A stretch of 64,000 bases of DNA, taken from Syntrophaceae bacterium UBA6078. Lineage in GTDB: Bacteria > Desulfobacterota > Syntrophia > Syntrophales > UBA2210. The stretch spans positions 36,808-100,807 of the forward strand of contig DIXO01000027.1 in assembly GCA_002428735.1 (NCBI GenBank), in the 5' to 3' direction. The notes under the pieces were generated by a model. It was not told the origin of the DNA. It searched no databases and saw only the letters and a program-made list of their open reading frames with translations. A program made the position numbers and the translations under genes. This document shows, in pieces, positions 45,856 to 54,576 of the stretch. The number at the start of each line of letters is the position of its first letter. The first letter of the stretch is position 1.

Positions 45856-47616
45856 CTATTTGATACTCCCCTTTATCTCCCGCCTCCTTGATGCCCCCCG
45901 TATCTTTTTTAATACGTTGTCTTCAATCTGCATGGCCCGTTCAACGTCATCCTCCGAATAGGCCGTACTCCTTTTTGGATTCAGTCTCAAATCCGCTTTT
46001 TCGCTGATGCCGAATCGCATTCTCAGAACCTTTTCCTCCCGCGGTGTCAGGGTGGACAATATTTTTCTGGTCTGCTGGGCAAGATCCATGTTCATGGTTG
46101 CATCGGAGGGAGACATGACCTTTTTGTCCTCTATGAAATCCCCGAGGGAACTGTCCTCCTCCTCGCCAATAGGGGTCTCCAGAGAAATAGGTTCCTTGGC
46201 GATCTTCAACACCTTTCTCACCTTATCCAGCGGAAACTCCATCTTCTCAGCAATCTCGGCGGGGGTCGGTTCTCTCCCCAGTTCCTGAACCAGGTACCGC
46301 GATGTCCTGATCAGTTTGTTGATGGTTTCGATCATATGAACCGGAATTCGTATGGTGCGCGCCTGGTCGGCTATGGCCCGTGTGATTGCCTGCCGTATCC
46401 ACCAGGTGGCGTATGTGGAGAATTTGTACCCCCGCTGATATTCAAACTTTTCGACGGCCTTCATGAGCCCCACATTCCCTTCCTGAATGAGATCGAGGAA
46501 CTGGAGCCCTCTGTTCGTATATTTCTTGGCAATGCTGACAACCAGCCTGAGGTTCGCCTGTATCAGTTTTCGCTTTGCCTGCGTTGCCTCTGACTCGCCC
46601 CCCTTGATGGAGGTAACGATCATCTTCAATGTCTCCTTGGGGATGCCGACCTGGGAGGCTATCCTCTTTCGGCTGTTCCGCGCTTCGCGAACGGTTCTCT
46701 CGTACTCCCGCAGGGACTTCACCGGAATACCCGACTCCCGTGACGCCTCTTTCTCGTTCCCCTCTCTCATCTGGGCGAAAATCCGGTCCAAGGCGTTGAG
46801 CGACATGCCCGCCCGCGCCACACAGTCCTGTATCGCCTGCTCGCCCCTGTTCAGTTCGGTCACCGTATCGTTGAGTTTGAGAACCATGTCATTGATACGG
46901 CTTTTACTGAAGCTGATGTCCTTGCACAACCGCACGATCCCCTTGATATTTTTCCCCAGTTCCTCGTTGATACGTTTCCTCCGCGCATCACTGAGGTTTT
47001 TATCTTTCAATTCAGCTCTCAGAACAGCATTGCGCTCGTCCAGCTTTTCAACCTTGGCGGCAAGTTTTTCGACCCGTTCCCGATACACATCCTCCTCGGT
47101 AAAACCGCTTTCGTCTTCGAGATTGGACACGACCGTTTTTACCCGCATCTCGCCGCTCTTGAGTTTTTCCCCTATGTCTATTACCTCTTTTATGAAGATG
47201 GGCAGACTGAAAAGGGATTCCATGATTCTTTTTTCCCCTTCTTCAATCTTTTTAGCTATCTTCACCTCTTCTTCACGGCTGAGGAGAGGCACCATTCCCA
47301 TCTCCCGCAGGTACATCTTGACAGGGTCTCCCGTCTTGCCGAGAGCGGACAACGGCAGGGGGGGTATCTCATCATCGAGCTTTTTCTGTTCCTCGTCGCC
47401 TTTGTCCTCCTGTTTGTCCACATCCTTTTCATCCCGTTCGGCGTCAAGGACCTCGATATTCTTCTCATGAAAAACGGTCAGTATATCATCTATCTGGTCC
47501 GAGAATATAATGTCGGACGGGAGCATATCATTGATGTCGTCGTACGTCAGGAATCCCTTTCCCTTGCCCAGCGAAATCAGTTTGTTGACTTCATCCGATT
47601 TGATCACTTTTTTCAT
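45856..47616 (-). CDS. rpoD: RNA polymerase primary sigma factor (sigma-70)
   Basis: The 586-residue protein has region 1.1 at the start (VNKLISLGKGKGFLTYDDIN) and region 1.2 (DPVKMYLREMGMVPLLSREEEV). A charged non-conserved insert follows, then region 2 (NLRLVVSIAKKYTNRGLQFLDLIQEGN), region 3 and region 4.2 with the helix-turn-helix TLTPREEKVLRMRFGI. It is therefore the housekeeping factor. Its start overlaps dnaG by 26 bp. The cluster yqeY-dnaG-rpoD resembles the macromolecular synthesis operon with yqeY in place of rpsU. Confidence 0.96.
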   Translation of the reverse strand: MKKVIKSDEVNKLISLGKGKGFLTYDDINDMLPSDIIFSDQIDDILTVFHEKNIEVLDAERDEKDVDKQEDKGDEEQKKLDDEIPPLPLSALGKTGDPVKMYLREMGMVPLLSREEEVKIAKKIEEGEKRIMESLFSLPIFIKEVIDIGEKLKSGEMRVKTVVSNLEDESGFTEEDVYRERVEKLAAKVEKLDERNAVLRAELKDKNLSDARRKRINEELGKNIKGIVRLCKDISFSKSRINDMVLKLNDTVTELNRGEQAIQDCVARAGMSLNALDRIFAQMREGNEKEASRESGIPVKSLREYERTVREARNSRKRIASQVGIPKETLKMIVTSIKGGESEATQAKRKLIQANLRLVVSIAKKYTNRGLQFLDLIQEGNVGLMKAVEKFEYQRGYKFSTYATWWIRQAITRAIADQARTIRIPVHMIETINKLIRTSRYLVQELGREPTPAEIAEKMEFPLDKVRKVLKIAKEPISLETPIGEEEDSSLGDFIEDKKVMSPSDATMNMDLAQQTRKILSTLTPREEKVLRMRFGISEKADLRLNPKRSTAYSEDDVERAMQIEDNVLKKIRGASRRREIKGSIK

Positions 47617-49378
47617 CGTTGGCCGATCCTCTCTCTTCCCGTAACAGTCTATCTCTATCCCTGAGCAGGCTTTCGCTCAGATCCCTGTCTCCCGCATGCT
47701 TGGCCCTGATCAGTTCCCTGGTCAGCAGAGCCCGTCTCCCCTTGTACCACTTGTTCCGTATCTGTCTGATGTTGTCATTAAAGGCCCGGTCAACGATCTC
47801 CCCGTCGGAGAACGGGCGCTCCATCATCAATTGCAAGAGCCTCTTCTTCACCGGTCCTTCTTCCAGGTCGCTGATCAGAGCGTTCACGTTACTCCTCGCC
47901 CCGGCCAGGGTCTGTCCCAGTTTTTTCAATTCCTCCGAGCCGAAGCAATCAAGGATTCCTTCCTCTACTGCGACGGGTATCTTTTCAGGATACTCTATCA
48001 TCATATAGATAAGGTGTAATTCCACCATGTCAACCGTTTCCATCTTTTTCCCCTGAGATGGGGGGTGGGCGGCCACCCTGCGGTCGGGGGGGGACACCTT
48101 CTCCACCTTGTCCTTTAAGAGCTTCTGGTCGATCCCGAGTCGTTCGGAGACCCGTTTTATGAAGAGATTCCGTTCAACGGGATCAGTGATGCCGCGTATG
48201 AATGATACCGCTTCCCTGCTGGTATCCAGCGTGTCTTCAAGAGTCGCTCCCCCACCCATGATGGTGTCTATATAGTAGTCGACCATTGTCGGGGCGCGGG
48301 AGATAATTTCCTTCAAGGGCTCCGCACCGTATTTCTTCACATAGTCATCGGGATCATATCCATCGGGAAGAACGACCACCCGGGCATGCATATTCTCTTC
48401 GAGAAAGAGTTTCAGGCTTCTCTCCACTGCATGCCTGCCCGCCTCATCAGGATCGAAAATGACGGCAACATTCCGCGTGAACCGCCTGATCAGTTCGACC
48501 TGTTCCCTGGTCAGCGCGGTACCCAGCGTTGCTACGACGTTCTTGAACCCGGCGTTCCACAGGGAGAGAAGGTCGATATACCCTTCGACCAGCACGGCAT
48601 AATCCCGTTCGCGGATGGCGTCCTTTGTTCTCGACATCCCGTACAGAACCCTCCCCTTGGTATAAACAGGGGACTCGGGCGAATTGAGATATTTGGGCGT
48701 ATCGGAACCGATGGATCTGCCGCCAAAAGCCACCACCCGGCCGCTCAGGTCTTCTATGGGGAAGATCAGCCTGCCGCGAAACCGGTCATAATATCCACTC
48801 TTATCTCTGGATATGACCAGTCCGGTCTTTTCGGCAAGCCCGAGGGGAACCTTTTTCGCCGCAAGATAGGAGGTGAAGTTGTTCCACCCCTCTGGGGCAT
48901 AGCCCAAACGGAACCCCTCGACGATGGCACCTCCCATCTTCCGTGCATCAAGGTAATCACGGGCAGGACGGCCGGACTCGGAAGAAAGCTGCATGGAGAA
49001 ATACTCGGCAGCCATGGCATTTATCCGGCCTACCTTCTCCCGCTCGGTTACCTCGGCCTTTTCCGCGCCGGACATGCTTCTGGCCGGCAGGGATACCCCC
49101 GCCTTGTTCGCCAGGTGCCGTGCCGATTCGGCAAAGGACATGCCATTCAGTTTCATAAGGAATGCAAAGATATCTCCCCCCTCCCCGCAGCCGAAGCAGT
49201 AAAAGATCTGCTTCTCGGGGTTCACACTGAAGGAGGGTGTCTTTTCCTTATGAAAGGGACAGAGGCCCACAAAATTTCTACCGGCCTTCTTCAAGGGAAC
49301 GTATTCGGAAATAAGATCGACAACACTGACCCGGCTCTTGATCTCCCCTATCTTTTCCTGAGGAATATATCCCTTCAA
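47591..49378 (-). CDS. dnaG: DNA primase
   Basis: DnaG makes RNA primers at the replication fork. The 595-residue protein has the CHC2 zinc finger (CPFHKEKTPSF and FYCFGCGEGGD, about residues 40-70), the RNA polymerase basic region, and a TOPRIM core: YAVLVEGYIDLLSLWNAGF, with FDPDEAGRHA about 50 residues later. A C-terminal helicase-binding region follows. The end overlaps rpoD. The start has no strong Shine-Dalgarno, suggesting coupling to the yqeY transcript 46 bp upstream. Confidence 0.95.
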   Translation of the reverse strand: MKGYIPQEKIGEIKSRVSVVDLISEYVPLKKAGRNFVGLCPFHKEKTPSFSVNPEKQIFYCFGCGEGGDIFAFLMKLNGMSFAESARHLANKAGVSLPARSMSGAEKAEVTEREKVGRINAMAAEYFSMQLSSESGRPARDYLDARKMGGAIVEGFRLGYAPEGWNNFTSYLAAKKVPLGLAEKTGLVISRDKSGYYDRFRGRLIFPIEDLSGRVVAFGGRSIGSDTPKYLNSPESPVYTKGRVLYGMSRTKDAIRERDYAVLVEGYIDLLSLWNAGFKNVVATLGTALTREQVELIRRFTRNVAVIFDPDEAGRHAVERSLKLFLEENMHARVVVLPDGYDPDDYVKKYGAEPLKEIISRAPTMVDYYIDTIMGGGATLEDTLDTSREAVSFIRGITDPVERNLFIKRVSERLGIDQKLLKDKVEKVSPPDRRVAAHPPSQGKKMETVDMVELHLIYMMIEYPEKIPVAVEEGILDCFGSEELKKLGQTLAGARSNVNALISDLEEGPVKKRLLQLMMERPFSDGEIVDRAFNDNIRQIRNKWYKGRRALLTRELIRAKHAGDRDLSESLLRDRDRLLREERGSANDEKSDQIG

Positions 49379-49424
49379 GACACTGCCACCTCTCTTGGCA
49401 CGGACTCACTTGAGGTCTCATTAC

Positions 49425-49868
49425 TCAGGATAACCGCGCCTTGACCGCCTCACCGACGGCTTTCCCGTCGGCCTTTCCCGTTACTTTAGGCATGAGAAGC
49501 TTCATCACCTTTCCCATGTCTCGAATGCCCGTCGCGCCGGCCTCTTCTATGGCCTGCCCGATCAACGCGTCGATCTCTTCAGCGGACAGCTGCTGTGGCA
49601 TAAATCCTTGAATAACCTCTATTTCTTTTGCCTCTTTTGCGGCAAGCTCCGGCCGTCCGCCCTGTTTGAACTGTTCGACCGAATCTTTCCTCTGTTTGAT
49701 CATGGAGGAAAGCACCTGGAGCATCTCCGTCTCGCCGAATTGATCCTTGAGGTCTATTTCCCTGTTATGCAAGGAAGATTTGATCATTCGAAGCGTCGAT
49801 AACGTTTCCTTGTCCTTATCCTTGGCCGCCTTGATCATTGCGGCTGATATCTGCTCTCGCATATCCAT
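49425..49868 (-). CDS. GatB/YqeY-domain protein
   Basis: The 147-residue protein is of the YqeY family, related to the tRNA-binding tail of GatB, with IKAAKDKDKETLSTLRMIKS, IEVIQGFMPQQLSAEEI and MGKVMKLLMPKVTGKADGKA. The biochemical role is poorly known. It commonly sits before dnaG in this group of bacteria. I chose the ATG at 49868, with GAGAGGGG upstream, since a longer frame from 49916 lacks family residues. Confidence 0.9.
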   Translation of the reverse strand: MDMREQISAAMIKAAKDKDKETLSTLRMIKSSLHNREIDLKDQFGETEMLQVLSSMIKQRKDSVEQFKQGGRPELAAKEAKEIEVIQGFMPQQLSAEEIDALIGQAIEEAGATGIRDMGKVMKLLMPKVTGKADGKAVGEAVKARLS

Positions 49869-49958
49869 TACCGTTTTACACCCCTCTCCGTTTTCGTACT
49901 GCAAGGCACCTGCCATCCATCTCCCGATAGTGTACCGGGAAGACAGGCCATCACTCTA

Positions 49959-50300
49959 TTACCCCATCTCATCATTCAGTTTTCTGCCTCCCAGGACATG
50001 CACATGGAGGTGAAAGATTACCTGGCCCCCTTCTTTATTGCAGTTGATAACGGTCCTGAACCCTGTGGCGGCAATCCCTTTCAGTTCAGCAACGTTTCGC
50101 GCAGCCATCATCAAGCTATCCATCATGCCGTCCGGTACGTCCATGAGCGTGGCAACGTGTTTCTTCGGGACCACAACCACATGCACGGGGGCCATGGGAT
50201 TGACGTCCTCAAATGCCAGGGCATCCGATGACTCATAGACAATCGCCGCTGGGATCTTACCCCGGACGATCTTGCAGAATATACATTCTTCCATATCCAT
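49959..50300 (-). CDS. hinT: HIT-family (histidine triad) nucleotide-binding protein
   Basis: This 113-residue protein hydrolyses adenosine phosphoramidates. It begins CIFCKIVRGKIPA and has the HIT motif HLHVHVLGGRKL near the C-terminus. The size and motif fit HinT rather than the longer Fhit/GalT families. It follows hisA after 5 bp, on the same strand, so it is probably co-transcribed with the histidine genes. This neighbour placement gives no specific functional hint. Confidence 0.93.
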   Translation of the reverse strand: MDMEECIFCKIVRGKIPAAIVYESSDALAFEDVNPMAPVHVVVVPKKHVATLMDVPDGMMDSLMMAARNVAELKGIAATGFRTVINCNKEGGQVIFHLHVHVLGGRKLNDEMG

Positions 50301-50305
50301 ACCTC

Positions 50306-51037
50306 CTACACGAACTGCGCGACGCGCGCTATGGCATCCTCCAGTCTCAAGGCCCCTGTGTAGAGAGCCTTGCCCGTAATGACTCCCATGATCCGTGATC
50401 CTCCCGCTTCGAGCAGCCGGTCGATATCCTGGAGGCTTGCCACGCCCCCCGACGCGATAACGGGAACGTCAACGGCTTCGGCAAGAAGCCTCGTGGATTC
50501 AACATTGACTCCCGATTGCATGCCGTCGCGCTGTATATCCGTATATATAATCGCATCCAACCCGCATCCCTCATACTGAGCGGCAACCTCCGCGGGAGAC
50601 CGATCGGTGCTTTCGGTCCACCCTTCAACGGCGATCATGCCGTCACGGGCGTCGAGGGCGAGAATGATTCTTCCCGGGTGAGCGGCACAGACATTCAGCA
50701 CAAAGTCCCGGTCCTTCAGGGCTAGGGTCCCCAGTATCACATAGGCCACGCCCATGGCCAGATAGGCGTTTACGGTTTTCATGTCCCGTATTCCGCCCCC
50801 CACCTGCAGGGGGACATCCACCGCGCGTGCGATCTCTCCGATAACATCACGGTTACGGGGCGCCCCGTCCCGTGACCCCTCGAGATCAATGATGTGGATC
50901 CGCTCCGCTCCCTTTTTCTGCCATTCCAGCGCGATCTGGGCGGGATGATCCGAATACACGGTGGACCGGTCAAAATCACCCTGAAGAAGGCGCACACACC
51001 TGCCTTCCTTCACATCAATGGCGGGTATCACAATCAC
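50306..51037 (-). CDS. hisA: Phosphoribosylformimino-5-aminoimidazole carboxamide ribotide isomerase
   Basis: HisA isomerises ProFAR in histidine synthesis. The 243-residue TIM barrel starts MIVIPAIDVKEGRCVRLLQG with the catalytic Asp near residue 8. It includes the phosphate-binding VGGGIRDMKTV and a second ASGGVASLQDI, and the catalytic-Asp region IYTDIQRDGM. It starts 3 bp after the end of the preceding lipoprotein gene. HisF and HisH are not in this window, so the operon is split. Confidence 0.94.
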   Translation of the reverse strand: MIVIPAIDVKEGRCVRLLQGDFDRSTVYSDHPAQIALEWQKKGAERIHIIDLEGSRDGAPRNRDVIGEIARAVDVPLQVGGGIRDMKTVNAYLAMGVAYVILGTLALKDRDFVLNVCAAHPGRIILALDARDGMIAVEGWTESTDRSPAEVAAQYEGCGLDAIIYTDIQRDGMQSGVNVESTRLLAEAVDVPVIASGGVASLQDIDRLLEAGGSRIMGVITGKALYTGALRLEDAIARVAQFV

Positions 51038-51040
51038 GTG

Positions 51041-51754
51041 TCAGTGTCCCTTCATAGCCGGAAATCCCTTCAATATCTCTCGTACCCCTTCACGCGCCAG
51101 TTCTTCCGCAGTCATCCATTTTCCGCCGCCTCTCAGAAAGGGCAGGATTTCCAGGATGTTTTCGAATAGCGAACTCTGCGTCTTGTCAAAAACACCCTTC
51201 CATACCGACACACCGTCCTCCACGCGGATCAGATGGATACAGAACGTGACCGACGCGGGCGCCTCAACCGAATAATCAAATCCCTTCCGCTCCCGGTAAC
51301 AGAAAAGATGCCCCGCAATAATGCCGTCCGCTCCGGCTTCTTCCCCGACCTTTTTCAATATATCCACGGGTGATGCTCCCAGCGAGCCGGCAGTCACCCT
51401 CCGGACTATGCCGCGCATCTCCCGGGGGGGTATGAGGATATACGCACCGGAAGGATTAAGCCCGTTGAAAAAATAGTCCTCTATCGTTTCTTCGGGGTTT
51501 CCCGAAAAACCGCATGCCCTGAACGTTGCACCAGAAAGAGGACACCGGACAATCCGGTTAGCGGAATCCTCGGCACCAATCGCCTGAAAAGGGACGATGG
51601 CAATCCTCTTGAAGTGAACGTTCTTGTCGAGAAGGGTGATCGCTCCACCCGGCGTATGGGACGCACATCCGGCAAGAAGGACGCCGCAGAGAGCCACCGC
51701 CGGAAATACCCTGAAAAAGCTGAAGGAAGAAATAACCGTTTTGATACGTATCAC
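51041..51754 (-). CDS. Lipoprotein of unknown function inside the his operon
   Basis: The 237-residue frame starts with a signal peptide (hydrophobic run FFRVFPAVALCGVLLAGC) carrying a lipobox cysteine, so it is attached to the outer membrane. The mature part has FKRIAIVPFQAI, then EETIEDYFFNGL and AGADGIIAGHLF, reminiscent of secreted proteins of the CsgG/GNA1162 type. I chose the GTG at 51754 on signal-peptide length; an ATG at 51802 is possible. It lies between hisB and hisA on the same strand and is followed 3 bp later by hisA. Nothing ties it to histidine synthesis. Confidence 0.72.
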   Translation of the reverse strand: MIRIKTVISSFSFFRVFPAVALCGVLLAGCASHTPGGAITLLDKNVHFKRIAIVPFQAIGAEDSANRIVRCPLSGATFRACGFSGNPEETIEDYFFNGLNPSGAYILIPPREMRGIVRRVTAGSLGASPVDILKKVGEEAGADGIIAGHLFCYRERKGFDYSVEAPASVTFCIHLIRVEDGVSVWKGVFDKTQSSLFENILEILPFLRGGGKWMTAEELAREGVREILKGFPAMKGH

Positions 51755-51833
51755 CCCGCTCTGCAAGATTTTACAACAGCCAGATTCCACGGGGAATGTC
51801 ATGGAAAGATTTTCAATGCGGCAGACAATGAAT

Positions 51834-52421
51834 TCAGATACTTCCCTTAGTGGACAGGACACCCTCGATCCGGTCGTCAATACGGACGGAATCTCTCAGG
51901 GCGCGGGCAAACGCCTTGAAGACAGCCTCCGCTATGTGGTGGGGATTCTTACCATATATAACGTTTACGTGCAAGGTTATTCCACCGTGATCAGTCAGGG
52001 CCTTAAAAAACTCCTCAAGAAGAAGGGGGTCGAAATCTCGTATCTTCTTCCCGCCGAAGGCGGCGCGAAAAACCAGATAAGGCCTTCCTGACACATCAAT
52101 ACAGACATGGCACAGGGTCTCATCCATGGGAACATACGCGGCACCATATCGGGCTATTCCCTTTTTGTTTCCCAGAGCCTCTTTGACCGCTGTGCCGAAG
52201 CATATCCCCAGATCCTCCACGAGGTGGTGATAATCCACATTTATGTCCCCTGTACCCCGCACCCAGAGGTCGAAAAACCCGTGCTTCGCAAAGAGGGTGA
52301 ACATATGATCAAGAAAGGGGATCGATGTGTCTATCTCCCCCACCCCTGTTCCGTCGAGATTGATCTCGAAGGATATGTCCGTTTCTGTGGTTTTTCTGGT
52401 TATCTTTTTCTTGCGAACCAT
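51834..52421 (-). CDS. hisB: Imidazoleglycerol-phosphate dehydratase
   Basis: HisB removes water from IGP in histidine synthesis; this is the single-function form, 195 residues. FLDHMFTLFAKHGFFD and the metal-binding HHLVEDLGICFGTA (about residues 66-79) with HHIAEAVFKAFARAL near the C-terminus are diagnostic. A phosphatase domain, as in E. coli HisB, is absent. It follows hisG after 16 bp. Confidence 0.95.
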   Translation of the reverse strand: MVRKKKITRKTTETDISFEINLDGTGVGEIDTSIPFLDHMFTLFAKHGFFDLWVRGTGDINVDYHHLVEDLGICFGTAVKEALGNKKGIARYGAAYVPMDETLCHVCIDVSGRPYLVFRAAFGGKKIRDFDPLLLEEFFKALTDHGGITLHVNVIYGKNPHHIAEAVFKAFARALRDSVRIDDRIEGVLSTKGSI

Positions 52422-52437
52422 GCCCTGGAGTCTCCTT

Positions 52438-53310
52438 TTACAACACCTTGTTAAGGGGATATTCTATGATTCCTTCGGCCCCTGCCTCCCGGAGGAGGGG
52501 GATTAAGTCCCTGACAATACCTCGATCCACGACGGCTTCGACGGCGAACCAGTTCTCGTCGTATAACCCCGAAGTGGTGGGTGCCTTGAGGGAGGGGAGA
52601 AGCAGGACTACCCTCCCCAGATTTTCCCTGGCAACATTCATCTTGAGGCCGACTTTCCCCATGGCCATGAGCGATCCGGAAAGGAGAATGCTGATCTGTT
52701 CTATCTTTTTCCTCTTCCACGGATCATTCCATGCCTTTTTGCTGGCAATCAGCTGCGTATTCGTCTTCAGGAGTTCATGGATGATCTTCAGTTTGTTGGC
52801 CCGGAGCGTGCTCCCCGTTTCCGTGACTTCAACAATGGCATCCACAAGGCCTTCGACCACCTTCGCCTCAGTGGCGCCCCATGAAAATTCCAGATGAGCC
52901 TCTATACCCCGCTCCTGCAGATACCGGCGGGTAAAGCCCACCAGTTCCGTGGACACCGTCTTGCCGTCGATATCCCCAAGGGTCTGTATGGGAGAATCTT
53001 CCCGCACCACAAGCACCCACCGGGCCTGTCTCGTGGATGCCTTGGAATAGATGAGATCCTGAACCACCACAACGTCAGATTCGTTTTCCAGGATCCAGTC
53101 CTTCCCGGTGAGGCCGAGGTCTATGGTTCCATCTTCGACGTACCGGGACATTTCCTGTGCCCGCGCAAGGGCGCAGGAGATCTCTTCGTCATCGATATCG
53201 GGGAAATAGCTCCTGGCATCGCTGGTTATACGCCATCCCGCCCGTTTGAACAGTTCTATCGTGTTTGCTTCAAGGCTTCCTTTCGGTATGCCCAGCTTCA
53301 GTTGTTTCAT
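52438..53310 (-). CDS. hisG: ATP phosphoribosyltransferase, long form
   Basis: HisG catalyses the first step of histidine synthesis, ATP plus PRPP. At 290 residues it is the long form, with a C-terminal ACT-like regulatory domain that gives feedback inhibition by histidine. KLGIPKGSLEANTIELFKRAGW at the N-terminus is typical, and EVTETGSTLRANKLKII holds the PRPP-binding loop. Because it has its own regulatory domain, no HisZ is needed. Its start overlaps the hisI end (ATGA at 53307-53310). Confidence 0.95.
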   Translation of the reverse strand: MKQLKLGIPKGSLEANTIELFKRAGWRITSDARSYFPDIDDEEISCALARAQEMSRYVEDGTIDLGLTGKDWILENESDVVVVQDLIYSKASTRQARWVLVVREDSPIQTLGDIDGKTVSTELVGFTRRYLQERGIEAHLEFSWGATEAKVVEGLVDAIVEVTETGSTLRANKLKIIHELLKTNTQLIASKKAWNDPWKRKKIEQISILLSGSLMAMGKVGLKMNVARENLGRVVLLLPSLKAPTTSGLYDENWFAVEAVVDRGIVRDLIPLLREAGAEGIIEYPLNKVL

Positions 53311-53684
53311 TTCGCATACACCTTCTCCGGGTCGAACACCCTCTCACCGATGATTCTCATTTCGCCGCCGGTCACCGTGCGGTAGAAACAGGACCGATAG
53401 CCCATATGGCAGGCGGCTCCTCCCTGTTGCTCCACCTTCAGGACAAGGGTATCCAGATCGCAGTCAACAAGGACCTCTTTGACCGTCTGAACATTGCCTG
53501 ATGTCTCCCCCTTGACCCAGAGGGCTTTTCGTGACCTGCTCCAGTAGGTTGCCTTCCCCGTTTTCACTGTTTTCAGCCAGGCATCGCGGTTCATATAGGC
53601 CAGCATGAGCACATCCCCCGTCTCATAGTCCTGCGCTATGACAGGGATCAGCCCGTCTCCCTTCTCAAAATCAAGTTCCACCAT
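53307..53684 (-). CDS. hisI: Phosphoribosyl-AMP cyclohydrolase
   Basis: HisI opens the purine ring of phosphoribosyl-AMP. The 125-residue, single-function protein lacks the HisE pyrophosphohydrolase domain. MLAYMNRDAWLKTVKTGKAT, YWSRSRKALWVKGETSGN and the zinc ligands VDCDLDTLV and ACHMGYRSCF are present. It is the first visible gene of the his operon, and its GGAAAGG site lies close upstream of the ATG. Upstream is a divergent promoter region with an inverted repeat. Confidence 0.95.
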   Translation of the reverse strand: MVELDFEKGDGLIPVIAQDYETGDVLMLAYMNRDAWLKTVKTGKATYWSRSRKALWVKGETSGNVQTVKEVLVDCDLDTLVLKVEQQGGAACHMGYRSCFYRTVTGGEMRIIGERVFDPEKVYAK

Positions 53685-53765
53685 ACAGCGCCTTTCCCGT
53701 CCCCCTCAGGAGGGGATGATAGTACCGGTTTGAAAGTTTGTAACGATAATGCAATATTCTATTTT

Positions 53766-53799
53766 AGGCAAGCCCTTTTTCTCTATTTTGGTCTTGCCT
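53766..53799. promoter_or_regulatory. Inverted repeat between hisI and the small membrane protein
   Basis: AGGCAAG at 53766-53772 pairs perfectly with CTTGCCT at 53793-53799, separated by a 20-base AT-rich spacer. It lies in the divergent intergenic region, near a possible minus-strand promoter (TTGCCT, then TATCGT) for hisI. It could be an operator or only a hairpin; the reason for inclusion is the location. No regulator gene is next to it. Confidence 0.35.
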
Positions 53800-53894
53800 G
53801 TGATTCAATTTTGTGTTAGCTGAGAAACCAGTTTACTGTGATTCCTCTGCAACAATGATTATGATATATCTTTTATAGAAGGAGGCTCGAGAAC

Positions 53895-54200
53895 ATGAAG
53901 GTTTTGATAGGTGGTGTCGTAGCGGCGGTCCTGGGGCTCATCGGCCTTATCAGTTGGTGGGAGCCCTTTCTTATTCTGCTTCAGGGAGGAATACCGATCC
54001 TGCTGCTGCTCGGAGGTGCTCTTGCAATCTATGTCGGTTTCGACGAGATGAGGGACCAGATGAAGTCGAAAGAGCCGGAAAAGGCAACCCCAAGCGCTGC
54101 GGAGTTGGCCGCTGCGAAGGAAGAAGCTGAAAAGGCGAAGGCCGAGGCGGAAAGATATAAGGCGGAATTGGAAAAAGCCAAAGCAGCAAAGAAAAAATAA
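53895..54200 (+). CDS. Small membrane protein with a charged coiled-coil tail
   Basis: The 101-residue protein has two hydrophobic stretches, VLIGGVVAAVLGLIGLI and WEPFLILLQGGIPILLLLGG, which may form a membrane hairpin. A hydrophilic tail follows in which Glu, Ala and Lys dominate (KEEAEKAKAEAERYKAE), which should form a coiled coil. AAGGAGG precedes the ATG by about 10 bases. Similar proteins seem common in Desulfobacterota, but I cannot name a function. Neither neighbour gives a clue; it is transcribed away from the his genes. Confidence 0.75.
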   Translation: MKVLIGGVVAAVLGLIGLISWWEPFLILLQGGIPILLLLGGALAIYVGFDEMRDQMKSKEPEKATPSAAELAAAKEEAEKAKAEAERYKAELEKAKAAKKK

Positions 54201-54576
54201 CCCCGGCGGCGTACAGATAAACTCCCATCCCTGCAGCGAAGGGTCTCCCGGATGATTCCGCCGATTATACCGGCCATGGGGTTTGCAAATATTATTTGAC
54301 AGGTCACGACAAATCGAGTACAGGGTGCGACCACATACTCGAAATCGGAAATGAACCATGAACGATACATTTGTACATTCCGCGCCAGTCATTGCATGCT
54401 CCTCGTGTACATCTTACACGTATTAACGCCTGCTTCCCGACCCCTGCCGGGCGGGAAAGCAGGCCATCACACACCATCGTTCACGTTTCACATTCAACAA
54501 TCCAATTAAAAAACCTGCCGTGCCGCATTGGAAAAGGCGAAGCGGACGGCACCATATTATATGAGGGGGAGAAATC
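54201..54576. other. Gap before the TRAP genes, with a hairpin at 54429-54463
   Basis: No gene is visible. A long hairpin, CCTGCTTCCCG pairing with CGGGAAAGCAGG (one bulged base), occupies 54429-54463 and has no T tract, so it is not an ordinary terminator. TTGACA at 54296-54301 is a consensus -35, but no good -10 follows at 16-18 bases. The region should hold the TRAP operon promoter and leader. Confidence 0.5.
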
